A stretch of 64,000 bases of DNA from Cryptomeria japonica (lineage: Eukaryota > Streptophyta > Pinopsida > Cupressales > Cupressaceae): contig NW_026729154.1 of NCBI RefSeq assembly GCF_030272615.1, positions 62,001 through 126,000 on the forward strand. The letters are read 5' to 3'. A program made the position numbers and the translations under genes. Below are positions 39,813 to 51,954 of this stretch, piece after piece (within the stretch, counting starts at the first letter, position 1; every line of letters begins with the position of its first letter). The notes beneath the pieces are model-generated. The model searched no databases. It saw only the letters and a list, made by a program, of their open reading frames with translations, and was not told the DNA's origin.

Positions 39813-40214
39813 CTCCAAGAAACATAATCTTCTTAGTTGGCCAAGAGTGAGATCTAAAATAGGTCAACGCTAAACATTCTTATGGTGGGAAGGAATGAGA
39901 ATTAGATGATACCACAATGAACAATAATGATCATATCAACATGTTACATCCATTACAAATTCCAGAACCAAATCATGGCTCATACGCTACACCAAACCTC
40001 GAATTCTGGACTTAATCTATCTCCAAAAATCATTGCCCAGTAAAAAAAAAGAATGGAATCAAGATACACATGAATACAATGAATCAACACCATATCCAAT
40101 AGATAAAACTATCCAGATTGCCATCAACTCAATTAACCCATGCTAAAACACAACTTTTATAGCACCAAACGTTCCAAGAACACATCAACTGGATCACCAA
40201 CACCAAGGACATCA
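39259..40214 (-). repeat. Copia 5' LTR, unit 2
   Basis: Counterpart of the unit 1 5' LTR, with the TA run 6 bp longer and a few substitutions. Confidence 0.85.
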
Positions 40215-42413
40215 ATGACAACCATTATGTTGACTTTGAAATGACAACCAGTGATAATCATCATCATCACATTTGCAACGAATATCAAGTTTCATATTGT
40301 CCTCAATGTTAGGGGGAAGAGGGTCAATCCCATTCCAATAAAATCCTTGTCTTTGGAATGCACCAATATTTTCAAAAGCATCCGCAAGAGAATTACCTTC
40401 CCTAAAAATATCATAAATATACAAACTATCAAAATCCTTGATAATGTTTAACACAACCTTCACCAAATATTTAATGGAACAACTTGAAGTATGTAATAAG
40501 TTTAAACAATTAATTATGTTGAGTGAATCATCCTTAATCTAAACCTTCCAAGAACCAAGATCAAGAGCTAACTTGAAGGAATTAAAAATAGATGAGGCTT
40601 CAGCCAGGTGGTTGGACTTGATTCCCAAAGGGAGTGCCATTTGCAAAAGGAGCCTGCCATAATCATCACTCAGCACACCCCACAACTAGTTGGCCCAGGA
40701 TTCCCCTTAGCTGCCCCGTCAAAATTAACCTTCACCGAATCAAAAAATGGAGTAGACCATTTAACATTAGTTCTAGAGGTTTTAACATTTCCCAAAGTTC
40801 TAGAAATATCAAAATTTGAACCCCAATTAATAGGAGACTACTGATCTGAAGCATTAATATATATAGGAGGCAAGCCAAGATTAACATCCTTAAGTACAAT
40901 CTAGAAATTATCCTTTACAACTGTACGAATCCTCTAAAACACCACCTTAAAAGGGAGAAGTACATCCCTAAAGACACAGTTGTTTCTCTTGTTTTCAGAT
41001 CTACATAGACACATGAGGCATAATCAAAGACCAAAGTAAATTCAAAGATAGATTAAGAGAAGGAGGGGACCAGTGAGACCACATCTCCCCGACAGAGGAA
41101 AGGAAGACCCAATTAAAATTCTAGGTGGCCAAGATAAGAGACCAAAATTATCTGGTAAAACAACACTCCATAAAATGATAATTGACACTCTCTATTTATG
41201 CAAATAACAAAGAAGGCATTTATTAACAGGAAAAATACCATGCTTACAAAGGTTATCCAAAGTAAGAATCTTAGTTTGAATCAAGAACCAGAAAAAGATG
41301 TTAATCTTAAGAATCAACTTACAATTCCAGATTGAAAATCCCATAGAGAAAAGGTCAACTTAGGATGATAGGGAAGGGAAAAGGCTAAGGTGGAAAAAAA
41401 AAATCCAAAGGGTGGAGGCCCCCAAATAATATGATCTAGAAAAGAAGCCATGAAAGGAATATGCTAGAAGCTCAAAAAATTGGAGCTCACCTAGACCTCG
41501 ATCAATCACTAAGGTTCCTTCGACTATCATTAGTAAAGTAATGCACCATCTTATCACCAAATTGGGCCAAGAAAGCCTCCCTAATTGGTCTAAAGGAAGG
41601 GACCTCGAAAATAGGGGAATCTCCAATCCACCAATCATATAAAAATTCAATGCTCCATCCATTCCCTAGAATCCATCTAATACCCTCAGAGAGAATACAT
41701 ATGGCCTTGATCAAATTATTCCAAAGCACCATCTTAGTAGGGTGAGAAAGAGCCTCCAAGAGTTGCCCCAAACCAGGCATGGCCTGGGCATATTTACAGC
41801 TATAATCTTACACCAATCCAAATCTCCAAAGAAAAGTCTTTGTAATTACTTAGCTGACAAAGCAACATTGAAATCCTCAAGCTTTTTGATACTCAAACCA
41901 CTAGATTTATAAGGCAAGCAAACTTGGTCCAAGAAGCCAAATGAATACATTTACTATCTTCTGTGACAAACAAGAGAAAGCATTTCTAAATATTTTCAAT
42001 TCTTTCATAAAAAATTGAGGGAGTTTTAAAAAGGTTCATAGCATACACCAAAATATTCTAAATCAAATCCTTGATCATTTGAACTTTACTCGCTTGACTA
42101 AGATGCATAACTTTCCATCTAACAAGTTTTGAATTGAATCTATCAATCAACCCATTCCAAAATAAATTATGAATCACATTACTATGAAGCGGGAGACCAA
42201 GATAAGTTGTAGGAAGATCCTCAATTTTACAACCCAAAATATCAACAATTCTTCTCTGTCTAAGAATAGGAGTGTTAAATAAGAATAAAGAGCTCTTCTC
42301 AAAACTAACTTTTTGACTCGAGTTAGATTCATACCTAACAATATAGGCTTCAAAGATCTTACTTCTCTAATTCAAGAGTATCTCAAAATCAAAGTATTAT
42401 CAACAAATTATTA

Positions 42414-45239
42414 ATGTGGAGGGCATATGAAATAAACTTTGAAATAAGCGAAGGTGGGAGAAGTGATTGTGGGGGCGGTAGGGCATGTGTAGGGGAGGAC
42501 GAGGACACTAACTCTTATGACGATGAAGGCAGCAAGGAGTGGTTGGTCGCAGGGCTTGCTATGCCAAATGGGTCGTTGTTTTGGGTGGTTCATTTTGTTT
42601 TTGGCTAGGCAGGTGTTATGATGGGCATGGACTGGTTTCTCCTTAACATAGCGGGTCTCCGTGTTTTTTCACCTTCTTTGTGCCCTATGGCGGTAGTTGC
42701 AATTCTTTCCTATGGATCTGGAGTGGTGGTGGCCTTTGGGTGGTGTTGGGAGGATGTTGTGGGAGTTGTAGATTCTCTCATGTCTTTTTTTTTGCTCCCA
42801 GGTTTGCTACTCTATCGTGCGTGATGGTAAGTGTGGGCTTGGTCTGTGATGAACCAGGATGGGAAGTTGTTATTATTTTTTTGAACAGCGCTAGTAGTTG
42901 TTTCTATTCTCCCTCCCTGTTCTTTTTCTCCCTTTCTTTCCTTGGATCTCATTGAGAACCCTCACCGGTAGTTGGGTGTTCGATCCAGGAAATTGCTAGA
43001 GCTTGGCTTTGTGCAGTCATTTTGGTGGGAGTTTTTTTTCTTTTGGGTGTGACCAGACCCTTGTTTATTTCCTTGTCTCATCCTGGTTGTGAGTCTCTTC
43101 TACTCTTCCCTCTTTTCTTGGTTCTCCGTTGGCTTTGGGTTGCCCTACTATTGAGGTGGAGGGGTTGCTTGTGTGTTGGGTTGTGCAAGGATTGCTTAAG
43201 CAGTGGGTCTTCTCTCCTCAGTGTCCTATTGAGGTGCCTCTTTCTCCTTTTGAGGTGGAGACAAGGTATCAGGGAGTGGTTCAGCTTCTGCGAACTGCGA
43301 ATGGACTTTGTGTATGGTTGGCTTGATTTCCACTCTTGCCTATAGAGGTGGCTCTTTCTCCTATTGAGGTGGAGAGAAGGGGTGAGGGAGCTTTTTGAAT
43401 CCTATTGATGCTCGTGTTGCTAGTTGTGGGTGCCTGTCAATCCTTCCATGGTGACCGTCACAGTTGGGTTTGGGTTTCCTTTATTAACCCAGCTTCATAA
43501 GTTGCTTTGTGGGTTGAGGGAGCCTATAAAAACCCTCTTGTTCTTTCCTTTAAAATGTTTAGGGTGCTTTTAAAAACCCCGTTTCCCAGATTGTTGTTTT
43601 CAGGTTGTTTTATTGTGATCTGGTTCCTGTCTGGTTGTTGGATCCGTGTAAAACCCATTTTTAAGGTTGAGGGAGCCTGGAAAAAACGTATTGTTTTTCT
43701 TTCACTCAGGGGTTGGCTGGATGCTAGTAGTACGCTATCAAGTTGTGGGATCCTCTTAAAACCCATTCTCAAGCTTGTGGGAGCTACCGATTCTCTCATG
43801 TCTATTTTTTTGCTCCAAGGTTTACTGCTCTATCGTGTGTGATGGTAAGGGTGGGCTTGGTCTGTGATGAGCCAAGATGGGAGGTTGTTATTATTGTTTT
43901 TGATAGCGCTGGTGGTTGTTTCTATTCTCCCTCCCTATTCTTTCTCTCACTTTCTTTCCTTGGATCACATTGAGAACCCTCACCCGTAGTTGGGTGTTCG
44001 ATCCAAGGACTTGCGAGAGCTTGGCTTTGTGCAATCATTTTGGTGGGAGTTTTCTTTTCTTTTCGGTGTGAGTAGACCCTTGTTTATTTCCTTGTCTCAT
44101 CCTTGTTGTGAGTCTCTTCTGCTCTCTCCTATTTTCCCGGTTCTCTGTTGTCTTTGGGTTGCCCTCCTACTGAGGTGGAGGGGCTTCTTGTATGTTGGGT
44201 GCTACAAGGATTGCTTAGGCAGTGGGTCTACTCTCCTCGATGTCTGATTGAGGTAGCTCTCTCTCCTTTTGAGGTGGAGACAAGGTATGAGGGAGTGCTT
44301 CAACTTCTGCGGGCTGCAAATGGACTTTGTGGATGGTTGGCTTTCTTTCCACTCTTGCCTATAGAGGTGGCTCTTTCTCCTATTGAGGTGGAGAGAAGGG
44401 GTGAGGGAGCTTTTTGAATCCTAATGATGCTCGTGTTGCTGGTTGTGGGTGTCTGCCAATCCTTCCATGGTGACCGTCATAGTTGGGTTTGGGTTTCCTT
44501 TCTTAACCCATCTTCACAAGTTGCTTTACGGGTTGAGGGAGCCTGTAAAAACCCTCTTGGTCTTTCCTTTAAAAGCTTTAGAGTGCCTTTTAAAAACCCT
44601 ATTTCCCATTTTTTTTTTCTGGTTGTTTTACTATGATCTGGGTCTTGTCTGGTTGTGGGATCTGTGTAAAACCCATTTTTAAGGTTGAGGGAGCCTAGGA
44701 AAAACCTATTGTTTTTCATTCGGTCAAGGGCTGGATGGATGCTAGTAGTACCGTGTCTGGTTCTTGGAGCCTCTTAAAACCCATCCTCAAGGTTGAGGGA
44801 GCCTATAAAAACCCTTGGTATTTTTCTTTTTTAATGGATAGGCTGGATGCTGGTAGTTTTCAATGGCCCAATTTGGCCAGTTTGTGTTTTCGATTAGGCT
44901 TAGGTTTTGCTGTTAGTGATCTGGAGACTCTGCTATAGGTTAAGGGAGCCTGGTAAAACCCAAATGTGTGGGTTGGGGTGCTAGTTAAACCCTCATTTTC
45001 GATTTCTCAGATCTATAAGGTGGTTTAGATCTGTTGATTTGGCCGGCCTTGTTTGCATTGTCGCTCTTTTGTGTTTGGCTCATGATTGTTTCATTTTGGG
45101 TGCCCTGTGTCTTGTAGCCTCTTGTGCCACAAGAGAAGTAATGTACAAACCTTCTCAGATGTTTTTTGGCTTTTCTGTTGTTGAGCTTTGTTGTATCTGT
45201 CTACAGCATCCCTTTGTTGGTGTGAACAAACCAGATTAG
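42414..45239. mobile_element. 2.8-kb G+T-rich insert of unknown class inside the LINE (unit 2)
   Basis: Copy of the unit 1 insert. About half of all substitutions I noticed between units 1 and 2 lie in or next to this block, as does the only single-base indel. Confidence 0.6.
42758..44803 (+). repeat. 1.02-kb tandem duplication inside the G+T-rich insert (unit 2)
   Basis: Counterpart of the unit 1 duplication with the same period and a handful of base differences. Confidence 0.85.
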
Positions 45240-47693
45240 AAGAGGAGGGGGATAAACCTCTAAGCAAACCAACAACTACAACTTTAAAAATGAAACAGCT
45301 CAAGGCTTCAACCATAATAATAAAGAGAAAAGAGGAAATTAGATCCCCCTATTCGATACCCTTATAACTATTGAATAAACTAGAGGGGGAGTAATTAATC
45401 ACCACCTAAAAGGTAGGAAGCGAAACAAATTGCCAAGAAATCTCCAAAAAAATATCTCTAAAACCAAAATCTTTAAGAACTTTAATAAGAAAACCCCAAC
45501 TCACACGGTCATAAGCCTTCATAAGATCAAGCTTGAGGAGAATCCCTACTCTCGTTTTGCATCTCAATGAGTGACTGTTCTCGTAAAAAATTGCAATAGA
45601 ATCAATAATTTTCCTCCTATGAAAAAAAAACATTTTTCTTAGGAGAAATAATCATTGAGAGGACCAGCTACAATCTTAAAGCCATAATTTTGAAAAATAT
45701 TTTATAAATAGAGTTGTAGAGACTAGTCTATCTGAAAGTATCAAAATAATTAGCCCCCATGAAACTAGGGACAAGAACAATTAAATCGGCATTGAGTTCC
45801 TTGAGAATCCTTCTACAACCAAAAAATTCCTTAGCTGGATCATAAATATCTTTTTCCACAATCTCCCAGAAACATTGGAAGTAGAAAAAAGGAAAAGCAT
45901 CTGGACCCAAGCCTTGTTATATTCAAAAGAGAACACCATATTTTTAATTTTATCATCAAAGGGGATGGAATTGAGAATTCTATTAGTATCATCTTTAATA
46001 ACATTAGGTATAACATCCAAAAAAATTCTCCACATCACCACTCAGAGGCAATCCTTCCTCAAAGAGGCGATTGGAGAAAAAACTAGCAACTGCCACATTA
46101 ATGTGCTTTTCCAAATCCAATAGCGCACAGTTCTCATTGGTGGACGAGATCCAATTAGAAGCCTTATTTTTAAGAGTGGAAAGATGAAAAAATATACTAT
46201 TCTTATCCTCGCATCGCAACTATAGAGATCTCTCTATATTTGTTAGCATAATTCTTCCTCCTTTGAAATGAGGTTATGGAGACAAGCCAGCAAGGAATTT
46301 TTCTAGTCTAGGATACTGCAACTTTAACCATCTTTTTTGAATGGAATCTTACACAACCTTGAGATCCCTTTAAATGATTTTCTTCTCAGAAAAGATATGA
46401 ACAAAACAAGTATCATTCAAAATAATAACCTTAGCTTTGACCAATCTCATTTTTTTAGAAACTCAAAACATAGTCGTATTGTTAGTCCTGACATTCCATC
46501 ATTTTCTAATTCTATAGAACAGGTTAGGTTGCTTGAGCCACATTTTCTCAAAGTGAAAGGAAAAAAGAATTTCCTTCCAAGACAATCAAGCAAGAGAGAT
46601 GGGGAAGTGATCAAATCCAATACGAAAGATCAACTAAAGGGACCACGAGTACAAAACAAAACAGTAATGGGTAATTAGGGCTCTATCCAATATCACTATA
46701 GTGTCAAAAAAAAAAATTAATTAATAATCAACACAAAATTTTAAATGAAAATTACAAACATTATTGACTAGGAGAAAAATAGTTACAGATGTAGAAATGA
46801 ATCTCTATTTTTTTCCTTTTTTCACTTTGTCTTTGTTAACAAGTCGTGTCTCTTACATGCTTTGTTCTAAATCACTACTGCATCTATCTTCTCAATCCAT
46901 TTACCACACAACCCTAGCAGGCTCATCTATTTCTGGTTTTCCTTGTCCATGCTTCATATCCTTTTCCATGATCTCTACCCTGTCTGTATTCATGCACTGG
47001 GCATCAATTTCTTATCATCTGTTCTTTATTTCCTCCACACGCTTTTCTGGCTATCCCTTTGTTTTTGAATCTCATAGGTTTGATGTCTTCTACTCTACAC
47101 ACTCTCCTTCCCTTTGTAATTAAAAATATGTTGATCTTCCCACACAATGTTATTATTTTTCCTTACTCATAAATCCCTTTTCACCTTTCAGTTTTTCTCA
47201 ATCATTTTGGCGCACCCTCTCTTCTTTTTCGGATTTCTATTTTGTTTTATTTTACATAATAATTATTTCCCATCTTTTCAAATCCACATGTGGCCCCACG
47301 CCTTCATTCTTATTCTAGTTTTTTTTTGTTTAACATCCAAACTCTTCATTTACCCCAGACACCTCTTCGCCACGCCTCCATCCCACACTGATTGATATGC
47401 CTGCAATATGTTTCAATTATTTTATTTAAACTACCTATCACTTTAAACTTACTTGGACAATATTTCTTATTGTTTGTTCATTTCACCTCATATTTGACTC
47501 TCCTTAGCTTTGTTAGTGTTGTTAATTTTCTTCAAAGAATTTAATTACTCAAATAAAACACTTACAAACTTATAAGCTAAAATTTATCAAAATAAAGATA
47601 AGAAATGAAAATCCTCATTTTAATATTTCAAAATTGAGGTTTGGTGCAAGCTATTTGTGCCCCCTCCCAGATGCCCCTGCATCAATTTGTGTT

Positions 47694-48743
47694 TGATATA
47701 ATTGTTAAAACATTTATATGTAACATATGCTTTATTTATTATGTAGTGAAAGCATATTTCAATTTCAATGGTCCTTGGATTATAATTCATATTATGTATG
47801 AATTGATTTAAATTATATGTATGTAGAATTTCAATACAAGCAAGTAGTTATTTGTGTGTGTGTGTGCATTTATTCCAATAATATGTTTTCTTAACTAGAA
47901 GAGATTCTATAGAGCCAAACCCCATCTCAAAACTCCACACCACAAAGCCCGAAACCCCCTCCACTTTATGAAGCTTTAATTAAGAGAAACAAAATATGAA
48001 AACATAGCCACATTATTGGTAGTATAGATTATTTCGCAATGAACTGAATAATTCCCATACATTAAATATTCAATACTGAAGATGTAAGTCATCATCGATT
48101 CCATGAAATAAGTCAATATCAATTGACGCGGCTGTAATAGTGGTATGTGCACTGACAATAAAAATGTCTATAAAGTTTTATGTGATAAATGAAAACCATA
48201 TGAATATCAATTGATATCAATAGGTATACACCTTAACAATGATATACATCAATTATATGTTGTAGCTAGCTATATTTGTGTTATATTGTTGTTAAATCAT
48301 TTATATGTCACACGTGCATTATGTATCATATACTGAAAACATATTAAAGTTTCAATGGTACTTATAAGATTACAATTCAAATTATATAGGAATTGAGTTA
48401 AATTATAAAAACAAATTAAATCATATGCATGTAGCATATCAATACAAGCAAGTGCAATTATGTGCATGTGTGGGGGGGAGAAACTAAATTCCAAGAATGT
48501 AGTTTTTATCTAGAAGAGATTCGACATAATGAATGCCCATCTCGGAGCTCTACACCACAAAGCCCCCACCCCCTCCGTTTGATAGAAGCTCTAATTAAGG
48601 GAATGAATAAATGTTCAAATATAGAGAGATTATTGAGAAAATATATTTTTTCACAATGAATTGAATAATTTCCATATATTTCATATTTAGTATTGAAGAT
48701 ATGAGTCATCATTAATCACATCAAATATGTTGATGCAAATCTA
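47694..48743. repeat. Diverged tandem duplication of a roughly 0.45-kb segment (unit 2)
   Basis: Counterpart of the unit 1 duplication; I saw no difference between the two units here. Confidence 0.75.
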
Positions 48744-49534
48744 GATAGATTCTATGCATAGAAGGAGGAGAAGTGGTATTATAATTGAGATTAAATAAAA
48801 CAAAGACAGATCTTTCATTTACATATCTATAAGTATGCCTTAATCCAATTATTTAATTAAATTTAACTTTTTATAATGCACTTAAAAACTAATTCAGAAA
48901 AGTGCTAGTCCTAGTACAAAATGAGGTAGTATCAGATAACAATCTGACAGAAATCATGAGAAAAAGGTTACAAACGATAGATATCAATGTGTTTTTAAAA
49001 GTTTCTTATAAATCTTACTATATTTCAAAATAGACTAAATTGTCAATAACAAAATTGTAATTTTTCTAATGATTCATTATACATTTTTTCTTATTTATTA
49101 ATTGACTATTTAGATGTTGAAAAATGAAGATAATATTTAAGATTAAACTATCTGTCACAGAACAACATTATTTTCAATTAAGTATTCGAATGAAGAAATA
49201 TACTGCTGAAAATCTCAACCATATAAAACAACAATAAATAAGTATATTATAAGGAAATGTGAATCTTACTGTTAGAAATTCTCTGCAAAACTTGTAATTT
49301 TAATTCTACCTTCGCACTTTCACTTTTGAAAGGTCCATGTGGAGATGTCTCTGTCATAGTAATTCAACCAAGGTCTCATCACTGATATATTCCAAAGCAT
49401 ACTTATTGATACACAAATATACTGATATGTTTCTCTTTATCGATCGTTTGCAAACTACTTTGGACCAGCACACGATTGGATGCAGTCAGATTTTAGGAAG
49501 CACAAATTGAATAGTCTAATTGAAGGATGAATGA

Positions 49535-51797
49535 TCAACAGGGGGGAAGATCTTTGGGAGGAGGAAGAAGAGATTGAGATCTGCCACCATTTCCATTTAA
49601 AACAACCCACGCCATCTTCAATCCCCAGCTGGTATGCAGCTCGAGATGACAATGCATGAACCACACTCCTGCAAAAAACATACATACAATCGGATATATG
49701 TTTATACGAAAGAAGCACAAATCTTTGAACCAGATGAGCGATTGAAGCTAACATTACGTAATGATATTAATACCTGGATTATCAGCTAGGAATCTGAGAG
49801 CCACCCAACCTCCACTGGGAACTCCAACTGTGTTTCTCTCCGGAGGATCCACCAGATTAAAGTTAGATGGGTCAGTGCTTGCATTGTAGTTTCCCATACC
49901 CTGACCCACTATGAAGAAGTTGAAGCCGTGCAGATGCAGAGGATGGCTCTCGAAGGTCGCAATGCTGGTGTCCTGCAGAACTAGCTGTACGCTAGTGTTA
50001 AAGGGAAGCACTTCGACTCTGGTGTCGTTGAGGGTCTGTGTGTTGTTAGGCGGCGTGCCGGTGTAGTTGAAAGGAAATGGCGGATTGTCAGGGAAAGTGG
50101 TATTGTAAACTCCATTGGACTGATTAAAGTAGTATGCTTGAAGAAGAGCGGTGGTGGGAAGAATGAAGGATATGTTGTTAATGGAGGCTGCAAATTTGGT
50201 ACCGTTGGGGCCTTGACATGTCTGTCCTTGGGGACACGGATTTAGCCCCAACCCGACTGTGAATAGGAACTGTTTATCCATCTTCTGAGGGACAGCTGCT
50301 GCAGGAAATTTCGGATTGCCCAAGCTTCTCATCTTTTGGCTAAAATTGGCGGCAAAGGAGGTATCGTTGGGGGCTGGAAGCGTCGGTTTCATCATAGGAA
50401 GAGAGGATGAGGATGAATTAACTGCTGTCGCATTGGAAGTTACATACTCTAAAATTCCAGCACTGGTTGAGTTATCAAAAGCTGCTGTTCCCGTAGCGAA
50501 TGGGCCTGCTAACATGAGGAATGTGGCATTGGGTGGCTGAGACATAGCTGTCAAGAGGACGTTGGTAGTCTGACCGGGAGTGATGAGAATAACATTGGTT
50601 TGAAAAGGCTTGACATACACAGCATCCGCTTCTACCACAGTCAATGTGTGGTTGGCTATTGCGAAAAACAGGTCACTATTGAGTGCAGCATTAACTATAC
50701 GCAGTAGGTAAGTTTTCCCAGGGTTCACTTTGAGCCTGAATGTATCTGCATTACACAACACAGGAAACCTTTGTTACATTTACATTTAAACAAATGAACA
50801 ATAGCGACCAGTCTAGTTATGTTTCATCCATTTTAATACCCCGCCCTCACCGTTGGTAGAGCAGTTATACATAAGTCCAGGGAGCCCGTTGATGGTATAT
50901 GCATCTGACACATTAGCTTGCGCACCACTTTGCATTGCTTGATTGATAACAGTCTCAGTGTCTGCATTCCACCACTCCCCTGCAATTTGCAACACATTAT
51001 CAACAGCAGTATTTTCATTGTAAATTTAGGACTATGTACGTACAATGGCAACACATTATCAACGAGTACTGAAGGGCATACCGAAAACAATAGGCACTTC
51101 CTGGTGTGGGCGAGGGAATGGGTAAGAAGCATTCTTCTTGGGATAGATGATAATGGGCCCATGTATGCTTGCTCGCAACCATGAGATGTGGGCATGCCAC
51201 CACAGTGTTCCTCTCTGCCTTTTGACAATAAACTTGTACACATAACTTTGCCCGGTTTGAATTGGACACTGAGTGACATAAGCAGGACCATCCGCCCATC
51301 CAGATCTAAGCTGCCGAATTCCATGCCTGAGCGATTCATAGGAATTCATTAGGTGCACCCACTAAAGGGACATCAGCATATAATATTATTTTTATTAAGT
51401 AAATAACTGAGTAGCGGGAGCAGAAGAGATACCAATGTATGCTAATATTGTTTTTAACATTATTTGTTACTTTGATAACCACGCGATCTCCTTCTCGAGC
51501 AACTACTGGAGGCCCCGGATATTGCCCGTTGACAGTCAAGAGAGCTTTCGTGGTGCAAAGACGAGTCACATTCGTCATTTGGATCTGTGGATATTTAGAA
51601 CAAAGAATCAATCACGGCTATCTGTAAAAATTTAATACTTTCCTAAACAATAAAACATTCAACTCATTCCATAGAATTATATAACCCACAGTGAAATTGT
51701 AGCGCCGTGTGATCACAGCATGTTTCGCTGAAACAAATTGAATAGTGAACCACAATGCCAAAAGTGGCAGCACGAGGCGGCCATAAAATGTCTGCAT
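49535..51797 (-). CDS. LAC: Laccase, six exons, 579 aa (copy 3)
   Basis: Third copy of the same gene. Exons on the minus strand are 51690-51797, 51433-51584, 51082-51326, 50851-50979, 49774-50745 and 49535-49668. Translation of every exon matches the other two copies, and splice sites, start and stop are unchanged. The nearest variant I noticed lies about 0.4 kb beyond the stop codon (near 49148) and is private to this copy. Identity across coding, intron and flanking DNA points to duplication too recent for selection to have left a trace. Confidence 0.94.
50676..50696 (-). promoter_or_regulatory. Probable miR397 target site, laccase copy 3
   Basis: Same 21-nt site and core as in the other two copies, so all copies would be repressed together. 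Confidence 0.6.
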
Positions 51798-51907
51798 TGC
51801 TAGAATCGTACAATACTTCCTCTTTCAGAGTCTGATCACAACTTAAACAGGCTAAAATGCCAAATTGTTTCTGAACTGAGATGTGAAAATCTGTTTCTTT
51901 GTGTTTG

Positions 51908-51954
51908 TATATATAGATACACGAATTAAATCAGCTGTTGTTGGGTAGGTTGGT
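51908..51954 (-). promoter_or_regulatory. Laccase copy 3 proximal promoter: TATA box and AC elements
   Basis: TATA box and overlapping AC-I/AC-II pair, as in the other copies, with unchanged spacing to the start codon at 51797. Confidence 0.65.

Larger units (their letters stand above)
35036..40214 (-). mobile_element. Broken Ty1/copia element (unit 2)
   Basis: Unit 2 copy of the same insertion, with LTRs at 39259-40214 (5') and 35036-36395 (3'). Parts and order are as in unit 1. Two gag residues differ from unit 1 (one before the knuckle and one inside it) and are shared with unit 3. Because flanks and breaks are the same, this is a duplicate made with the 24-kb unit and not a second transposition. 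Confidence 0.9.
40215..46703 (-). mobile_element. L1-type LINE with RNase H, 5'-truncated and split (unit 2)
   Basis: Colinear copy of the unit 1 LINE with the same truncation point, same insert (42414-45239) and same frameshifts. It was duplicated with the unit and did not insert independently. The corresponding part of unit 3 lies outside the window. Confidence 0.88.
24433..48845. repeat. Tandem unit 2 of a 24.4-kb direct repeat
   Basis: This is the second period, 24413 bp long, colinear with unit 1. Offsets from unit 1 are +24432 up to the large microsatellite, +24408 after it, +24414 after the TA repeat near 39.8 kb and +24413 after about 43.57 kb. Each shift matches a visible length change, so nothing large has been inserted or lost between copies. 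The unit abuts both neighbours directly with no intervening sequence. Confidence 0.97.
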
